The notes under the pieces: generated by a model | The model's input: only the letters and a program-made list of their open reading frames with translations | Told to the model about the DNA's origin: nothing | Database searches by the model: none | Shown: one piece after another, positions 1 through 8,926 of the stretch | Layout of the letters: each line of letters begins with the position of its first letter | How positions within the stretch are numbered: the first letter of the stretch is position 1 | Position numbers and translations under genes: made by a program | Assembly: GCA_046482855.1 (NCBI GenBank) | Contig: JAWOEH010000126.1 | Coordinates: 1-30,719, forward strand | Source: CAYVSF01 sp046482855 | GTDB taxonomy: Bacteria; Bacteroidota; Bacteroidia; Bacteroidales; UBA12077 | DNA length: 30,719 nt | Direction of reading: 5' to 3'

Positions 1-124
1 GATCGTAGGCCGGGGCCACGTCGGTCACCAGCGGCCCCAAGGTATAGAACGGGGCCTCGAAACAATCGGCCAACTCCTTTTCCACGTTTTCCTTCACCCG
101 ATGCAGGGGCACATGCCCCGGGCC
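1..124 (-). other. thiC: Fragment of thiC (phosphomethylpyrimidine synthase), foreign-looking
   Basis: Read leftward, about 40 codons give GPGHVPLHRVKENVEKEL, then APFYTLGPLVTDVAPAYD. These match the highly conserved ThiC core motifs GPGHVP and APFYTLGPLTTDIAPGYDH. ThiC is the radical-SAM enzyme making the pyrimidine part of thiamine. The piece runs off the window edge and has no N-terminus. It is in a different reading frame from the adjoining endonuclease gene, and the junction falls in a run of G and C at about 119-125. My count gives about 62% GC for bases 1-120 against about 44% for 121-240, so it probably comes from another genome. A chimeric assembly or clone is more likely than a real fusion. 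The ThiC identity itself is secure. Confidence 0.85.
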
Positions 125-2108
125 CAATCGAGAGTGTTTTGCTCCAGGTAGTTCCGTCAAATGAGATCTCAAAATACCCATCGGCTGTTACGCTTATGTC
201 TTCAGTAATATCGGTAAAGGTAAGATCGTAGCTTTGTGCTGCACCTGCTGTTTCAGGGGTGGTATAGGGGAGCATTAAAGGAGGGGTGCTCACATTGGTG
301 CCCATGGTAGCCGTGAAATCTTCCCAGTTTCCCTCAATTACGATATCATCCACCTGATAGGTTGTGGTCAGTTGTTCATTATCGCCCAGGTAACGATAGG
401 CCAAATAGGCAGTTCCCTGGAAGCCGGAAAGATCAACCTCTCCCGAGGGGATAAAGTTGTCCCCGTAATTTTGTTCTTGGTGATCTGTTTCGTCAAGGGT
501 GGCTGTCAGTTCTGTCCACGTAGCAGCTATTGGGTTTTGACCATCATAGTCTGTAGAAATCAGCACAGTAAGTGTTGTGCCGCTGTAATACCCATTTTTG
601 GTGGCAAAAGTTAATATCTCATTCTTGTACTGGTCAAGATCAAGTGGAGGCGAAATGAGGTAGGTATCGAACGTTTTACTTTCGGTTTTGTTGCTCTCAT
701 ATCCCCTCATTTGCATATACTTATTCCCTTCAAATTCTGTTAGGTCCCACCTTTTATCGCCTTCAACGGTTTTACGTTGCCAGTTCTGGTAGGAGTCATC
801 TTCAAAATCCTGATAAAGAATTGTGATGGGGTCCAGTGCCGGATCGCCCTCTTTGCCAGAAACCTCATAGGTGCGGTGGAAGTTCGTGTTATGTGCCTTA
901 ACCGTGCCATCTACTACTGCTTGTGCGGCTGAGGCCGGGTTGAATCGGACATATACAATGGTGGAAGCGAGTGTTCCATCGGTAAGGGGTAACGTCAGTG
1001 ACGAACTAAAGGAGTTGTTGTTTGTGGACACCTCAAAGTGTTGGCTGGCAGTGATAATAATCTCTTCGGTAAGATTTTTACCTGAAAAAGTAAGCTGTTG
1101 GCTTTCGGAGGCATTTCCGTACATTACGGTGCCAAAGTACTCAAGCGAGCCTGTTACGTCAAGGGTAGCATTAGACCCCGGAATATAGGTGTCTCCCTGG
1201 CGTTCGCCATAAATAAACTCCGCTAGCTCAGGGTTGTCGATGAAAGGATTTCTGTTATTTTGCCACGTGTAAACCACATTGTTGCGGTTCATTTCATAAT
1301 CATCGGCAGGATCCATTTCATGCCATTCCAACAGGGTGCTTAATTTGCCCATGGCCTGGCTATCTGAAGTGCCTGCGCCATCAATTAAGGTCAGATCATC
1401 GTAACGCAGTGCCATATAAAATAGTGCACGAGCTACATCGCCTTTGGCGCTTACCGGTGGCTCGTAGTAGGACGCATCAACTGTTCTGGCTCCGTTTACA
1501 TAATCGTAACTGTTATTGCCACGGCTGCTGTTTTCCGATTTGTAAGACGCACGCAGATGGTGACCATCGGCATGTGCATGATCGGTATTGGCCGATGTGG
1601 TAGAAAAGTAGGTGTCTATGCCATCGGCTGAAGTGGAGGTGCCATCACTGAAGCCTCCAATCGACTGCGGGAAAATGTGCTCCCGGTTCCAATAATCGCC
1701 GGAGGTGCCTGGATCCTGCAGGGTTTTATCAAGCCCCGATTCGGTGTAAATAAGCCAAACCTGATCGGCGTTGGTGGGATTTTCATCGGCCTCTTTTAAT
1801 AACTGCCACATATCCCCATAGTTTTGGCCTTTTGTTGAACTATTTACTACCAATGTCTGTAGTTGGGCACGCAGGTCATCGCCCGAGAGTCCCGAAAGGT
1901 TGTCATAATAGTTGGTAGGAGCCGTTGAAGCAACTTGATCGTAAGTTGGGTTTAAAGGGGTGCCATAAGTGGCTGCCTGCCCGGAAATCAGGGGGTCTTG
2001 CTGCGAACTTTTTGTTCTTTCTAAAGTGTGAGCGCTCACGCCTGCATATGGGGTGATAAGAAGCGCTGCCAATACAATATAGTTGGTAAGTGCGTAGAAT
2101 TGTTTCAT
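125..2108 (-). CDS. Secreted endonuclease I family nuclease with Ig-like and choice-of-anchor modules (C-terminus cut off)
   Basis: The protein starts at the ATG at 2108 with a signal peptide (MKQFYALTNYIVLAALLITP, cleavage near AHT). Residues about 60-300 form an endonuclease I (EndA-type) domain: NREHIFPQS at 141-149 carries the catalytic His, DGHHLRASYKSENSSRGN lies at 181-198, and RNNVVYTWQNNRNPFID at 275-291. About 310-415 is a Bacteroidetes Ig-like repeat (YFGTVMYG...FEVSTNN). After it comes a choice-of-anchor J-like beta domain (DFEDDSYQNWQ ... YQVDDIVIEGN). A second Ig-like repeat (GYFEISFDGTTW) breaks off at the chimeric junction near 125. The frame stays open to base 1 but the residues after the junction are not natural. 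A C-terminal type IX secretion signal is typical of such proteins and would lie in the lost part. Expected role: extracellular, non-specific nucleic-acid degradation. Confidence 0.85.
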
Positions 2109-2157
2109 CTGCTAAGCTGTTTGTTCTGTTTCTGGCTTTATTCCTGTCTTAGAGTCT

Positions 2158-2165
2158 CAAAGATA
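2158..2165 (-). promoter_or_regulatory. -7 promoter box (TATCTTTG) of the endonuclease gene
   Basis: The leftward strand reads TATCTTTG, an exact match to the Bacteroidetes -7 consensus TAnnTTTG, about 50 nt upstream of the endonuclease ATG. The expected -33 position reads TTTA, close to TTTG. Confidence 0.6.
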
Positions 2166-2240
2166 AAATATTCTTCCAATGCAGTAAAATCTACCCTCTT
2201 TTTTCATTGCGTACGTGCGCAAATCCATATTTAATCATGT

Positions 2241-2720
2241 TTACTGGTAGGGTTTTATATGGAAGGCCCGAGTTGTGAGGGTGTTGCTTTTGTTTCCTGC
2301 TCTGTCATACATATAAACGGAAAATTTGAGGCTGTCGTCAGGCAATGTGATAAAAGAAATGGATAGTTCGATTTCTCCTTTTGCATGGGTTTTGTAAGAG
2401 CTCTTGGGGATTTCGGGAATACGGTAGCCTACGGGATCATACTGCAGGAGGTACTGCCCATTTTGTCGATAGAAAGTGGAGAGAAACAGGTTTGAGGTGT
2501 CGGTTAGGGTTGTGTCCGAAAAGCCAATATCGGCATTGCCATCTTCAAACCCAATGATTAATGTGCCAATTAGCTGGGCGGTGGGTTCGGAGGAGGGAGC
2601 TGTGCTGAATGAGTGGAAAAAAATATGGGGCGTATCAGGATAGCTTGGGCTATCCTCACACCCCCATGTTAGTATCAGGAGGCTTGCTGATAATAGGAGA
2701 GCAAGGTATTTCCTGGTCAT
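2241..2720 (-). CDS. Putative lipoprotein, unknown function
   Basis: A 159-residue protein with a lipoprotein signal: charged start, hydrophobic stretch, then lipobox LTWGC with the modified Cys at 21, followed by an acidic EDS. The mature part is rich in Ser/Thr and short beta-type stretches; the segment DSLKFSVYMYDRAGNKSNTL near the end resembles an Ig/fibronectin-like edge strand. No enzyme motif is visible and I do not recognise the family. The ATG sits one base after the der stop codon (TAA-C-ATG), so it is very likely translated from the same mRNA as der, with a purine-rich stretch at the end of der as ribosome site. Location inferred: anchored in the outer or inner membrane facing the periplasm. 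Confidence 0.75.
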   Translation of the reverse strand: MTRKYLALLLSASLLILTWGCEDSPSYPDTPHIFFHSFSTAPSSEPTAQLIGTLIIGFEDGNADIGFSDTTLTDTSNLFLSTFYRQNGQYLLQYDPVGYRIPEIPKSSYKTHAKGEIELSISFITLPDDSLKFSVYMYDRAGNKSNTLTTRAFHIKPYQ

Positions 2721-2721
2721 G

Positions 2722-4017
2722 TTACTTCTTTCTCATAAATATCTGTATCGGCACTCCTGAGAAACTAAAATTCTCGCGCAACTTATTTGTAAGGAAACGT
2801 TTATAGGGCTCCTTTATGTATTGTGGCAAGTTGCAGAAAAATGCAAATGCCGGGAAAGGTGTACTTAGCTGAGTAACATACTTGATTTTAATATACTTGC
2901 CTTTTACTGCTGGTGGTGGGTAGGCTTGTATAACCTCTAGCATCACCTCGTTTAGCACGCTGGTGGAAACACGGCGTTTCCTGTTTTCATACACTTGAAT
3001 TGCTGTATCCAGCACCTGATGAATGCGCTGCTTGGTTACTGTTGATGTGAAGATGATGGGGACATCGGTGAAAGGGGCTATTTTTTCCTTTATCTGCTTT
3101 TTAAAGTGCTCAGCCGTATCGGTATCTTTATCAATTAAATCCCATTTATTCACCAGAACAACAATGCCTTTCCTGTTCTTTATGGCCAGATTCAGAATAT
3201 TCATATCCTGTGCTTCTACCGAGCGTGTGGCATCGATAAGTAACAAGCATACGTCGGCTTGCTCCAAGGAACGAATAGAACGTAGTACGGAGTAAAACTC
3301 CAGATTTTCGGTTACTTTCCCTTTTTTACGAAGTCCGGCAGTATCTACCAGGTAAAAGTCATGGCCGTATTTGTTAAAGCGGGTATAGATAGCATCGCGG
3401 GTAGTGCCGGAAATTGGCGTTACGATATTGCGTTCTTCACCCAGCAACACATTAATAAGTGATGATTTGCCAACGTTTGGTCGGCCTACAACTGCATATT
3501 TAGGCAAATCAAGGTCAATTAGATTATTATCGGGTAGGGCTTCCACCACTGCGTCCAGTAGCTCTCCGGTACCACTTCCATTAATTGAGCTGATGGTATA
3601 ATAATCGCCTAGCCCCAGCCCGTGAAATTCATAGGCCTGGTACTGACGTTCATTGCTATCTACTTTGTTTACTACCAGCATTACCTTTTTATTGGTCTTG
3701 CGCAGCATTTGTGCAACGGCTTCGTCCAGGTCGGTGATGCCCGTGGTTACATCAACCACAAAAAGGATCAATTCAGCCTCCTCAATGGCAATGTTTACTT
3801 GCTTTTTTATCTCTTCCTCAAAAACATCGTCGGAGTTGGTTACATACCCTCCGGTATCGATAACGGAAAAGTCCTTGCCATTCCAGTTTGCTTTTCCATA
3901 TAAGCGGTCACGCGTAACGCCACTTATTTCGTCAACAATGGCCTGCTTGGTACCTGTCAGGCGGTTAAATAATGTCGACTTTCCCACATTTGGGCGTCCC
4001 ACAATTGATACTATCAT
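2722..4017 (-). CDS. der: Ribosome biogenesis GTPase Der (EngA)
   Basis: Der is the tandem-GTPase protein needed for 50S ribosomal subunit maturation. The 431 residues carry two G domains and a C-terminal KH-like domain, the normal length for the family. G domain 1 has GRPNVGKS at 7-14, DTGG at 54-57 and NKVD at 117-120. G domain 2 has GRPNVGKS at 178-185, DTAG at 225-228 and NKWD at 290-293. The KH-like domain covers about 350-431. The second G5 position reads TSTVTKQ where SALTKQ is more usual, a mild deviation. The start at 4017 is 10 nt after the stop of the upstream small gene. The order era - small protein - der - lipoprotein with short gaps argues for one operon. Confidence 0.97.
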   Translation of the reverse strand: MIVSIVGRPNVGKSTLFNRLTGTKQAIVDEISGVTRDRLYGKANWNGKDFSVIDTGGYVTNSDDVFEEEIKKQVNIAIEEAELILFVVDVTTGITDLDEAVAQMLRKTNKKVMLVVNKVDSNERQYQAYEFHGLGLGDYYTISSINGSGTGELLDAVVEALPDNNLIDLDLPKYAVVGRPNVGKSSLINVLLGEERNIVTPISGTTRDAIYTRFNKYGHDFYLVDTAGLRKKGKVTENLEFYSVLRSIRSLEQADVCLLLIDATRSVEAQDMNILNLAIKNRKGIVVLVNKWDLIDKDTDTAEHFKKQIKEKIAPFTDVPIIFTSTVTKQRIHQVLDTAIQVYENRKRRVSTSVLNEVMLEVIQAYPPPAVKGKYIKIKYVTQLSTPFPAFAFFCNLPQYIKEPYKRFLTNKLRENFSFSGVPIQIFMRKK

Positions 4018-4027
4018 GATGAATGCT

Positions 4028-4375
4028 TTAATAAATTATTTTATCCGTAATGGCTGTCAGTTTGGTTATAATAATCTTGCACTTATCAATGAGGCTTTGC
4101 TTTAGCTCATTGAGTTCGGCCACTTCATGAGTATTTAGCTCCTGAAGATGTTCTTCAGCTACCTGTGCATGGTATAAACAACTGCGCAAGTTGTTGGCAA
4201 ATCCTTCGTTTGCCTCTGCTTCCATGGCATCCATGAACATAAGCGAAACGCCGGCAGCATGTCCTTTATATTGCTGAAGGGGTTCGAATTGTTCCGGTTC
4301 CATTTTCTCCAAGGATTTAATCAATGAAGCACTTTCAATGGCAAAGGCGTAGGTGAGTTTTTCCAATTCTTGCAT
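4028..4375 (-). CDS. Small helical protein between era and der, unknown function
   Basis: A 115-residue protein, almost entirely helical by eye (MQELEKLTYAFAIESASLIKSLEKM..., HAQVAEEHLQELN, ELNELKQSLIDKCKIIITKL), with no signal peptide or membrane segment. It could form a small helical bundle. I do not recognise the family; a distant likeness to the four-helix-bundle protein family linked to 23S rRNA intervening sequences is only an impression. The frame extends upstream to a TTG at 4396 inside the era gene. The ATG at 4375, 10 nt after the era stop codon, is the more natural start. Its place between two ribosome-assembly GTPases suggests, but does not prove, a link to ribosome maturation or translation. 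Confidence 0.75.
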   Translation of the reverse strand: MQELEKLTYAFAIESASLIKSLEKMEPEQFEPLQQYKGHAAGVSLMFMDAMEAEANEGFANNLRSCLYHAQVAEEHLQELNTHEVAELNELKQSLIDKCKIIITKLTAITDKIIY

Positions 4376-4385
4376 AGCCGTTATT

Positions 4386-5261
4386 TTAATAGCCAAAGCT
4401 GCGTAATTGTCGATCTTTATCGCGCCAGTCCTTACTCACTTTGACATAGAGTTCTAAAAACACTTTTTTCCCGAAGAATTCTTCCAGATCTAATCGGGCT
4501 TCGGTGCCGGTTTTTTTTAATTTTGCACCTTTGTGCCCAATGATAATGGCTTTTTGCGAGTCGCGGACAACGTATATGAGGGCACGAAGACGCAGCAACT
4601 TCTCTTCTTCTTTAAATTCCTCAATTTCCACCTCAACCGAATAGGGGATCTCCTTCTGGTAATTTTGTAAGATCTTCTCCCTGATAATTTCCGAAGCGAA
4701 AAAACGCTCGGTTTTGTCAGTCAGGCTATCTTTCGGATAATAGGGCGGCCCCTCCGGAAGGCTGTGGAAGATCTCCTTAAAAATGACCTCCAGGTTGAAT
4801 TTTTTAAGCGCAGAAGCAGGGAAAATGCGTGCTTTGGGAAGCAGCTGTGTCCACGTTTCAAATAATTCTTCCAGCGAGGCCTCATCGGAAAGATCAATTT
4901 TGTTAATGACAACGATTACCGGAATATCCAGTTTTTGTAACCGATCAATATAGGCCTGATTCTTATCGTATTTTTCAACCGTGTCGGTTACGTACAAAAC
5001 CACATCGGCATCTTCCAGGGCGAGGCTGACAAAGCCCATCATTCTTTCCTGCAATTTATAATTGGGCTTCAGTATACCCGGTGTGTCGGAATAGACAATC
5101 TGAAAGTCTTCACCATTTACAATACCCATTATCCGGTGTCGCGTAGTTTGCGCTTTGGAAGTAATGATGGAGAGCTGTTCTCCAACCAGGGCATTCATAA
5201 GAGTGGACTTTCCTACATTGGGGTTGCCAATAATGTTGACAAATCCTGATTTGTGTGGCAT
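4386..5261 (-). CDS. era: GTPase Era, 30S subunit maturation
   Basis: Era binds the 3' end of 16S rRNA and checks 30S assembly. From the ATG at 5261 the protein has 291 residues, the usual length. GNPNVGKS (P-loop) is at 12-19, DTPG at 58-61 and NKID at 119-122. The C-terminal KH domain has the RNA-binding turn IIIGHKGAKLKK, followed by LELYVKVSKDWRDKDRQLRSFGY, a typical Era ending. A longer frame opens at a TTG at 5285, but that TTG is the end of the -7 promoter box TATCTTTG, so translation must begin at the later ATG (leader about 15-20 nt). First gene of the era - small protein - der - lipoprotein operon. Confidence 0.97.
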   Translation of the reverse strand: MPHKSGFVNIIGNPNVGKSTLMNALVGEQLSIITSKAQTTRHRIMGIVNGEDFQIVYSDTPGILKPNYKLQERMMGFVSLALEDADVVLYVTDTVEKYDKNQAYIDRLQKLDIPVIVVINKIDLSDEASLEELFETWTQLLPKARIFPASALKKFNLEVIFKEIFHSLPEGPPYYPKDSLTDKTERFFASEIIREKILQNYQKEIPYSVEVEIEEFKEEEKLLRLRALIYVVRDSQKAIIIGHKGAKLKKTGTEARLDLEEFFGKKVFLELYVKVSKDWRDKDRQLRSFGY

Positions 5262-5282
5262 AATTTTCTTTATAATATGGTG

Positions 5283-5290
5283 CAAAGATA
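5283..5290 (-). promoter_or_regulatory. -7 promoter box (TATCTTTG) of the era-der operon
   Basis: Exact TAnnTTTG match on the leftward strand, 21 nt upstream of the era ATG. It overlaps the alternative TTG start and so excludes it. No clear -33 element was seen at the expected distance. Confidence 0.65.
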
Positions 5291-5358
5291 AAAGAAATTT
5301 TTCCCTTCTTCGCCATTTTCGGAAGCATGTTACGTAATATAATTCGCTTAATAACAGG

Positions 5359-7809
5359 TTAGAGAGTAATGGATAGCACCAATTTGTAACCCAAATTTTC
5401 TTTTACTTCAGGCAGGGCGTAAGGACCATAGCGATAGAAGGCTCCTACACCGTAGCCGATTATGGATGTTTTTAACAAGTTACTAATCATTATTCCCGAC
5501 TCCAGATATCCTTTGGTAAGATCTTTTACCGGATAAGGGAACTGATGCTGTTGCTGATTATCCCAGTGCCCAATTGCCATGCCATGCATTAACAAAATAT
5601 GAGGCGCTGAAAAGGTGGCGCGATAAAGCAATGCGCCAAAATCGTGTTTCAGGTGAAAATGGAGAAATTTCGTGGCGAAAAACTCATTCATGCGCATGGT
5701 TGCAAAACTATTGTCGGCTTGCAAAGAAAATTGGTTGTAGCTGCCCTGGCCATTGAAAAGCCTGACGGCCGGGGCATTCCCTTTCATCCACCCCCCTGTT
5801 ATAGAGAGATATGTATCGCCCCATGTGGGTGAACGATAGGTGTAGTTGAGACGGCCACTGATCTTCAAATAGTCGCTTTGGCTTTGCTTAAGAGGCAATG
5901 CTTTGCTAATGTTGAAGAAGAGCATTGGGTAACGTGAACCTAGTGGAAATAACCTTGTATGTGTTTTTAGCTGTTTCTCAGCAGGAGCAAAACGCCCGTG
6001 CAGACTTACCGTATAACATTGAAAATGGCTCTTGGGGGCGGCAATGTCGGGTTGGTAATAATAGCCGTCGTTGCTGTAATAATTTGCTTGCCTCAAGTTT
6101 GCCTGAAGCATTAAATTTCGTTTTGCCCAAAATTGGAAACGTTGGATAAACTCTTCGTTATACTCGAAGTGTTTTACTAAGAAGGGACGAAAAACTTCTG
6201 TCCCCATATTTCTGTTAAGTCCCAGGAAGCTCAGCCCACCTCGTTCTTCAACATCTTTTTTGTAGCTGAATTCCAGGAAATTCTTTTTGGCGCGATTGAA
6301 AAAGTAGGAGATGTTTCCGCCATATTTCCAGGTTTCGTCCTTGAAGCCATAGCCAACAAATCCACCCAATGTCCAATGATCATGCAACAGCTCGTTCGTT
6401 TGCAAGCCCAGGCCCGGGCGGAAGCCTTCCATCTGATTAAACCGTATTAATTGGTGTATGGGCAAATCGAAGGATTTGATGCGCAAATTTCCGGAAAGAA
6501 GTATCTCCGTGAATCCCATAATCATATCGAGTTTAAGTACACGTCCTAAGCTGTCGATGACATGATAGGTCAGGGAGTCGCGAGCCGTAAGATCTTCTTT
6601 TCGGTATTGCTGCCACTGAGGGTCGTCTCCCGTAATGAGTTCAGGAGCATACTCCAGTGAGGCTTTTGACCATAAAGTGTCGGACAACTTCGGGTTGATT
6701 CGGATATTGTACAGATTACTTGAGGCTTCTGCCTGCAGGTATACGGGAGGATCTTCCTGTAATAAAAGCTCTTCAAACAGGATTTGGGTGCGTAGTTCAG
6801 TCGGAAACCATTGTTGTTGATTTATCTTTTCGTACTTCTGAAATACATTTACCCGGATGTTATCCTCTTTATTGGTAGTTTTTGCTGTGGCTCCCGCAAG
6901 TGCATAGCCTTGGGTACTTACCTGCAACAGACCGGCCAATCCTTCCGATGCGTCTTGCGACTTTGGCCGATAAGAGATCACGTAAATTGTGTCATATTGT
7001 GCATGGAAGAGGGTGTCCTCCAGGTGAAACCGATAGTTGTCGAAGGCTTTTTTACTCAATGGACTGATGTATTTTCGGTCCAGAATTGAAAAGAAGTTAT
7101 TGTAGAAGGAGAGGGATTGCAATTGCGTATTCAGGTAGCTGAAAAGGGGGTTTGTTGTGCCCGAGATGCGAAATGCTTTCATGGTTTCATGAACCCGGTT
7201 GGGCGGTTCAACAAATTTCTCTGTGGCTGTTTCTATAAGAAATACATCGTTTTTCGAGAAGTTTAAGAGCGTTGATTCTACTGGTTTTATGGCTGTAAAT
7301 GTGGTGTCGAAGTAAGGGCCAAAACGCATTTTGTGGTATCCCTCATAGGCATAACTTTGAAGATTAGCTGGCGACCACTTTTGCCTATTGCCAATGAGCT
7401 GCCTGATGATCCGGTCGGCAGGATTTGGCCCAGGGGTAATGGTGGCTTCCTCTAATGAATACGGACTTGGCTTTAACAACCACTCGCTGAAATTTGGAGT
7501 GCCTCTGTCAACTATCAGTGTGTCCGAATGAAAACCAACATAGCTTATGATAAACCGTTCCCCGGGCGTTTCTCGGTTTATAACAAGGGTGAACTCTCCC
7601 TGTGCATTGGAGGTAACTCCTTTTCCTGTGGTTTGTGCTACAATGTGGGCAAAAGGGAGAGGCGTAAGTGTTTCAGCATTTTTAATCACCCCTTTCAGGG
7701 TGTCGGGTTGGGCTTGTAATAATAATGGGAATATCAATAAGCTAATGAGGCAAAGGGTTGTAATCTCTGACTTGCCGCGAATAATGCTTTTGTACAGGGA
7801 ACGGTACAT
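5359..7809 (-). CDS. DUF5686 outer-membrane protein with carboxypeptidase-like regulatory domain
   Basis: An 816-residue exported protein. A signal peptide (LCLISLLIFPLLLQA, cleavage before QPDTLKG at about 34) is followed by a carboxypeptidase-D-regulatory-like beta domain at about 37-115 (LKGVIKNAETLTPLPFAHIVA...GEFTL...ISYVGF). The rest, about 125-816, is the DUF5686 region, rich in alternating aromatic and polar strands and ending in a beta-barrel-like terminus (LGYKLVLSITL). Proteins of this build are common in Bacteroidetes outer membranes and their function is not established. The ATG at 7809 follows a good AAGGAAAT ribosome site. The era promoter lies only about 70 nt downstream of its stop, so some read-through into era is possible. 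Confidence 0.88.
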   Translation of the reverse strand: MYRSLYKSIIRGKSEITTLCLISLLIFPLLLQAQPDTLKGVIKNAETLTPLPFAHIVAQTTGKGVTSNAQGEFTLVINRETPGERFIISYVGFHSDTLIVDRGTPNFSEWLLKPSPYSLEEATITPGPNPADRIIRQLIGNRQKWSPANLQSYAYEGYHKMRFGPYFDTTFTAIKPVESTLLNFSKNDVFLIETATEKFVEPPNRVHETMKAFRISGTTNPLFSYLNTQLQSLSFYNNFFSILDRKYISPLSKKAFDNYRFHLEDTLFHAQYDTIYVISYRPKSQDASEGLAGLLQVSTQGYALAGATAKTTNKEDNIRVNVFQKYEKINQQQWFPTELRTQILFEELLLQEDPPVYLQAEASSNLYNIRINPKLSDTLWSKASLEYAPELITGDDPQWQQYRKEDLTARDSLTYHVIDSLGRVLKLDMIMGFTEILLSGNLRIKSFDLPIHQLIRFNQMEGFRPGLGLQTNELLHDHWTLGGFVGYGFKDETWKYGGNISYFFNRAKKNFLEFSYKKDVEERGGLSFLGLNRNMGTEVFRPFLVKHFEYNEEFIQRFQFWAKRNLMLQANLRQANYYSNDGYYYQPDIAAPKSHFQCYTVSLHGRFAPAEKQLKTHTRLFPLGSRYPMLFFNISKALPLKQSQSDYLKISGRLNYTYRSPTWGDTYLSITGGWMKGNAPAVRLFNGQGSYNQFSLQADNSFATMRMNEFFATKFLHFHLKHDFGALLYRATFSAPHILLMHGMAIGHWDNQQQHQFPYPVKDLTKGYLESGIMISNLLKTSIIGYGVGAFYRYGPYALPEVKENLGYKLVLSITL

Positions 7810-7977
7810 TGTATTTCCTTCGTTCGTGGTGGATATAGGAAGAAGTTTAAGGCTCCTTCTGCTATAAAAATAGTAAGATATGGAAAGATCACGAAATAAA
7901 TGTAATTGTTTGTGACAAAAAATTTACCCCGAATAAATCATGAATAGTGTTCGAAGGTGTCCTGAAATAACAAAATG

Positions 7978-8006
7978 CCGATTAAGGAAGTCGATTCCTT
8001 AATCGG
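7978..8006 (-). terminator. Hairpin terminator after the pseudouridine synthase gene
   Basis: A perfect 12-bp stem, CCGATTAAGGAA at 7978-7989 and TTCCTTAATCGG at 7995-8006, with a 5-base loop. It starts 33 nt past the pseudouridine synthase stop codon. On the leftward strand it is followed by CATTTTGTT, a weak T tract. It separates that gene from the downstream DUF5686 gene. Confidence 0.6.
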
Positions 8007-8038
8007 ATAATTATGAGAAGAGAATAGGAGGGTACTTA

Positions 8039-8812
8039 TTATTTGTTGGTTTGCATTCGAAGAAAACTGATCTCTTTTTCTGTGAGAAAACGATATTTGC
8101 CTCGCGGTACATTTTTCTTTGTTAATCCTGCAAAATATACCCGATCCAGTTTCTCGACATTGTATCCCATGGATTCAAAAATACGACGAACGATACGATT
8201 TTGGCCTGAGTGGATTTCAATGCCTACCTGGGTTTTATCATCATCTTTCACGTAACTTATGGCATCGGCTGCAATGTGCGTATCTTCCAACTGAATACCA
8301 TCTGCCACTTTTTGCATGTCGTTTTTCGTCAATGATTTGTCCAGGAATACATGGTAAATCTTGCGTTTTTTGTTTGACGGATGGCTAAGCTTCGAAGCCA
8401 ATTCTCCATCGTTTGTCAGGAGCAACACACCTGTGGTTTGTCGGTCAAGACGTCCTACAGGGTATACGCGTTCTTTGCATGCGTTTTTTATAATATCGAA
8501 AACAGTAAGTCGTCCTTGAGGATCTTTGAGTGTGGTTACACAATTCTTCGGTTTATTCAGTAAAATATAGACTTTGTTTTCGGAATTTAGTTTTTTGCCC
8601 TTATAGCGTACATCATCTTTCCGACTCACCCGCAGACCCATTTCTGTAACAATGGTGCCATTTACTGAAATTAATCCTTCTTCAATCAGTTTGTCAGCCT
8701 CTCGACGCGAACAAATGCCGGCATTTGCAATAAACCTGTTCAGGCGTATGCCCTCTGATGTGTTGTTTGGGGTATTAGGCTTCTCGCGTTGGTTCCCTTT
8801 CTCTCTCCTCAT
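8039..8812 (-). CDS. Pseudouridine synthase, RsuA/RluB/E/F family
   Basis: The enzyme isomerises a specific uridine in rRNA to pseudouridine. From the ATG at 8812 it has 257 residues. A charged N-terminal tail (MRREKGNQREKPNTPNNTS) is followed by an S4 RNA-binding domain at about 21-70 (IRLNRFIANAGICSRREADKLIEEGLISVNG). The catalytic domain has the family motif GRLDRQTTG at 120-128, with D123 as the catalytic Asp, and later QNRIVRRIFESMGYNVEKLDRV. Domain layout fits RluB (23S rRNA) or RsuA (16S rRNA); the exact target cannot be told from sequence alone. The open frame extends to a TTG at 8836, but that TTG is part of the -7 box TATCTTTG, so the later ATG is the start. A hairpin terminator follows the stop. 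Confidence 0.9.
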   Translation of the reverse strand: MRREKGNQREKPNTPNNTSEGIRLNRFIANAGICSRREADKLIEEGLISVNGTIVTEMGLRVSRKDDVRYKGKKLNSENKVYILLNKPKNCVTTLKDPQGRLTVFDIIKNACKERVYPVGRLDRQTTGVLLLTNDGELASKLSHPSNKKRKIYHVFLDKSLTKNDMQKVADGIQLEDTHIAADAISYVKDDDKTQVGIEIHSGQNRIVRRIFESMGYNVEKLDRVYFAGLTKKNVPRGKYRFLTEKEISFLRMQTNK

Positions 8813-8833
8813 AAGTGCTAAAAATTTGAGCCA

Positions 8834-8841
8834 CAAAGATA
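8834..8841 (-). promoter_or_regulatory. -7 promoter box (TATCTTTG) of the pseudouridine synthase gene
   Basis: Exact TAnnTTTG on the leftward strand, 21 nt upstream of the ATG at 8812, giving a short leader much like that of era. Confidence 0.6.
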
Positions 8842-8926
8842 CATATTATTTTACCTCTTAAAAACTGATAACTGAAAGGAATGAGAAAAGATGGTTGAAT
8901 GTACACCATATTTCTTTTGAAGCGTT

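Noticed and set aside
372..1603. Rightward open frames of 64-105 codons across the left end
   Set aside because: They lie antisense to the endonuclease gene, whose frame shows clear domain motifs; the rightward translations show no recognisable protein features.
2207..2222. TTGCG/CGCAA hairpin after the lipoprotein gene as a terminator
   Set aside because: Only 5 bp and followed leftward by an A-rich run instead of T; not convincing.
4376..4396. TTG start extending the small era/der protein into era
   Set aside because: The ATG at 4375, 10 nt after the era stop, is simpler and avoids overlap.
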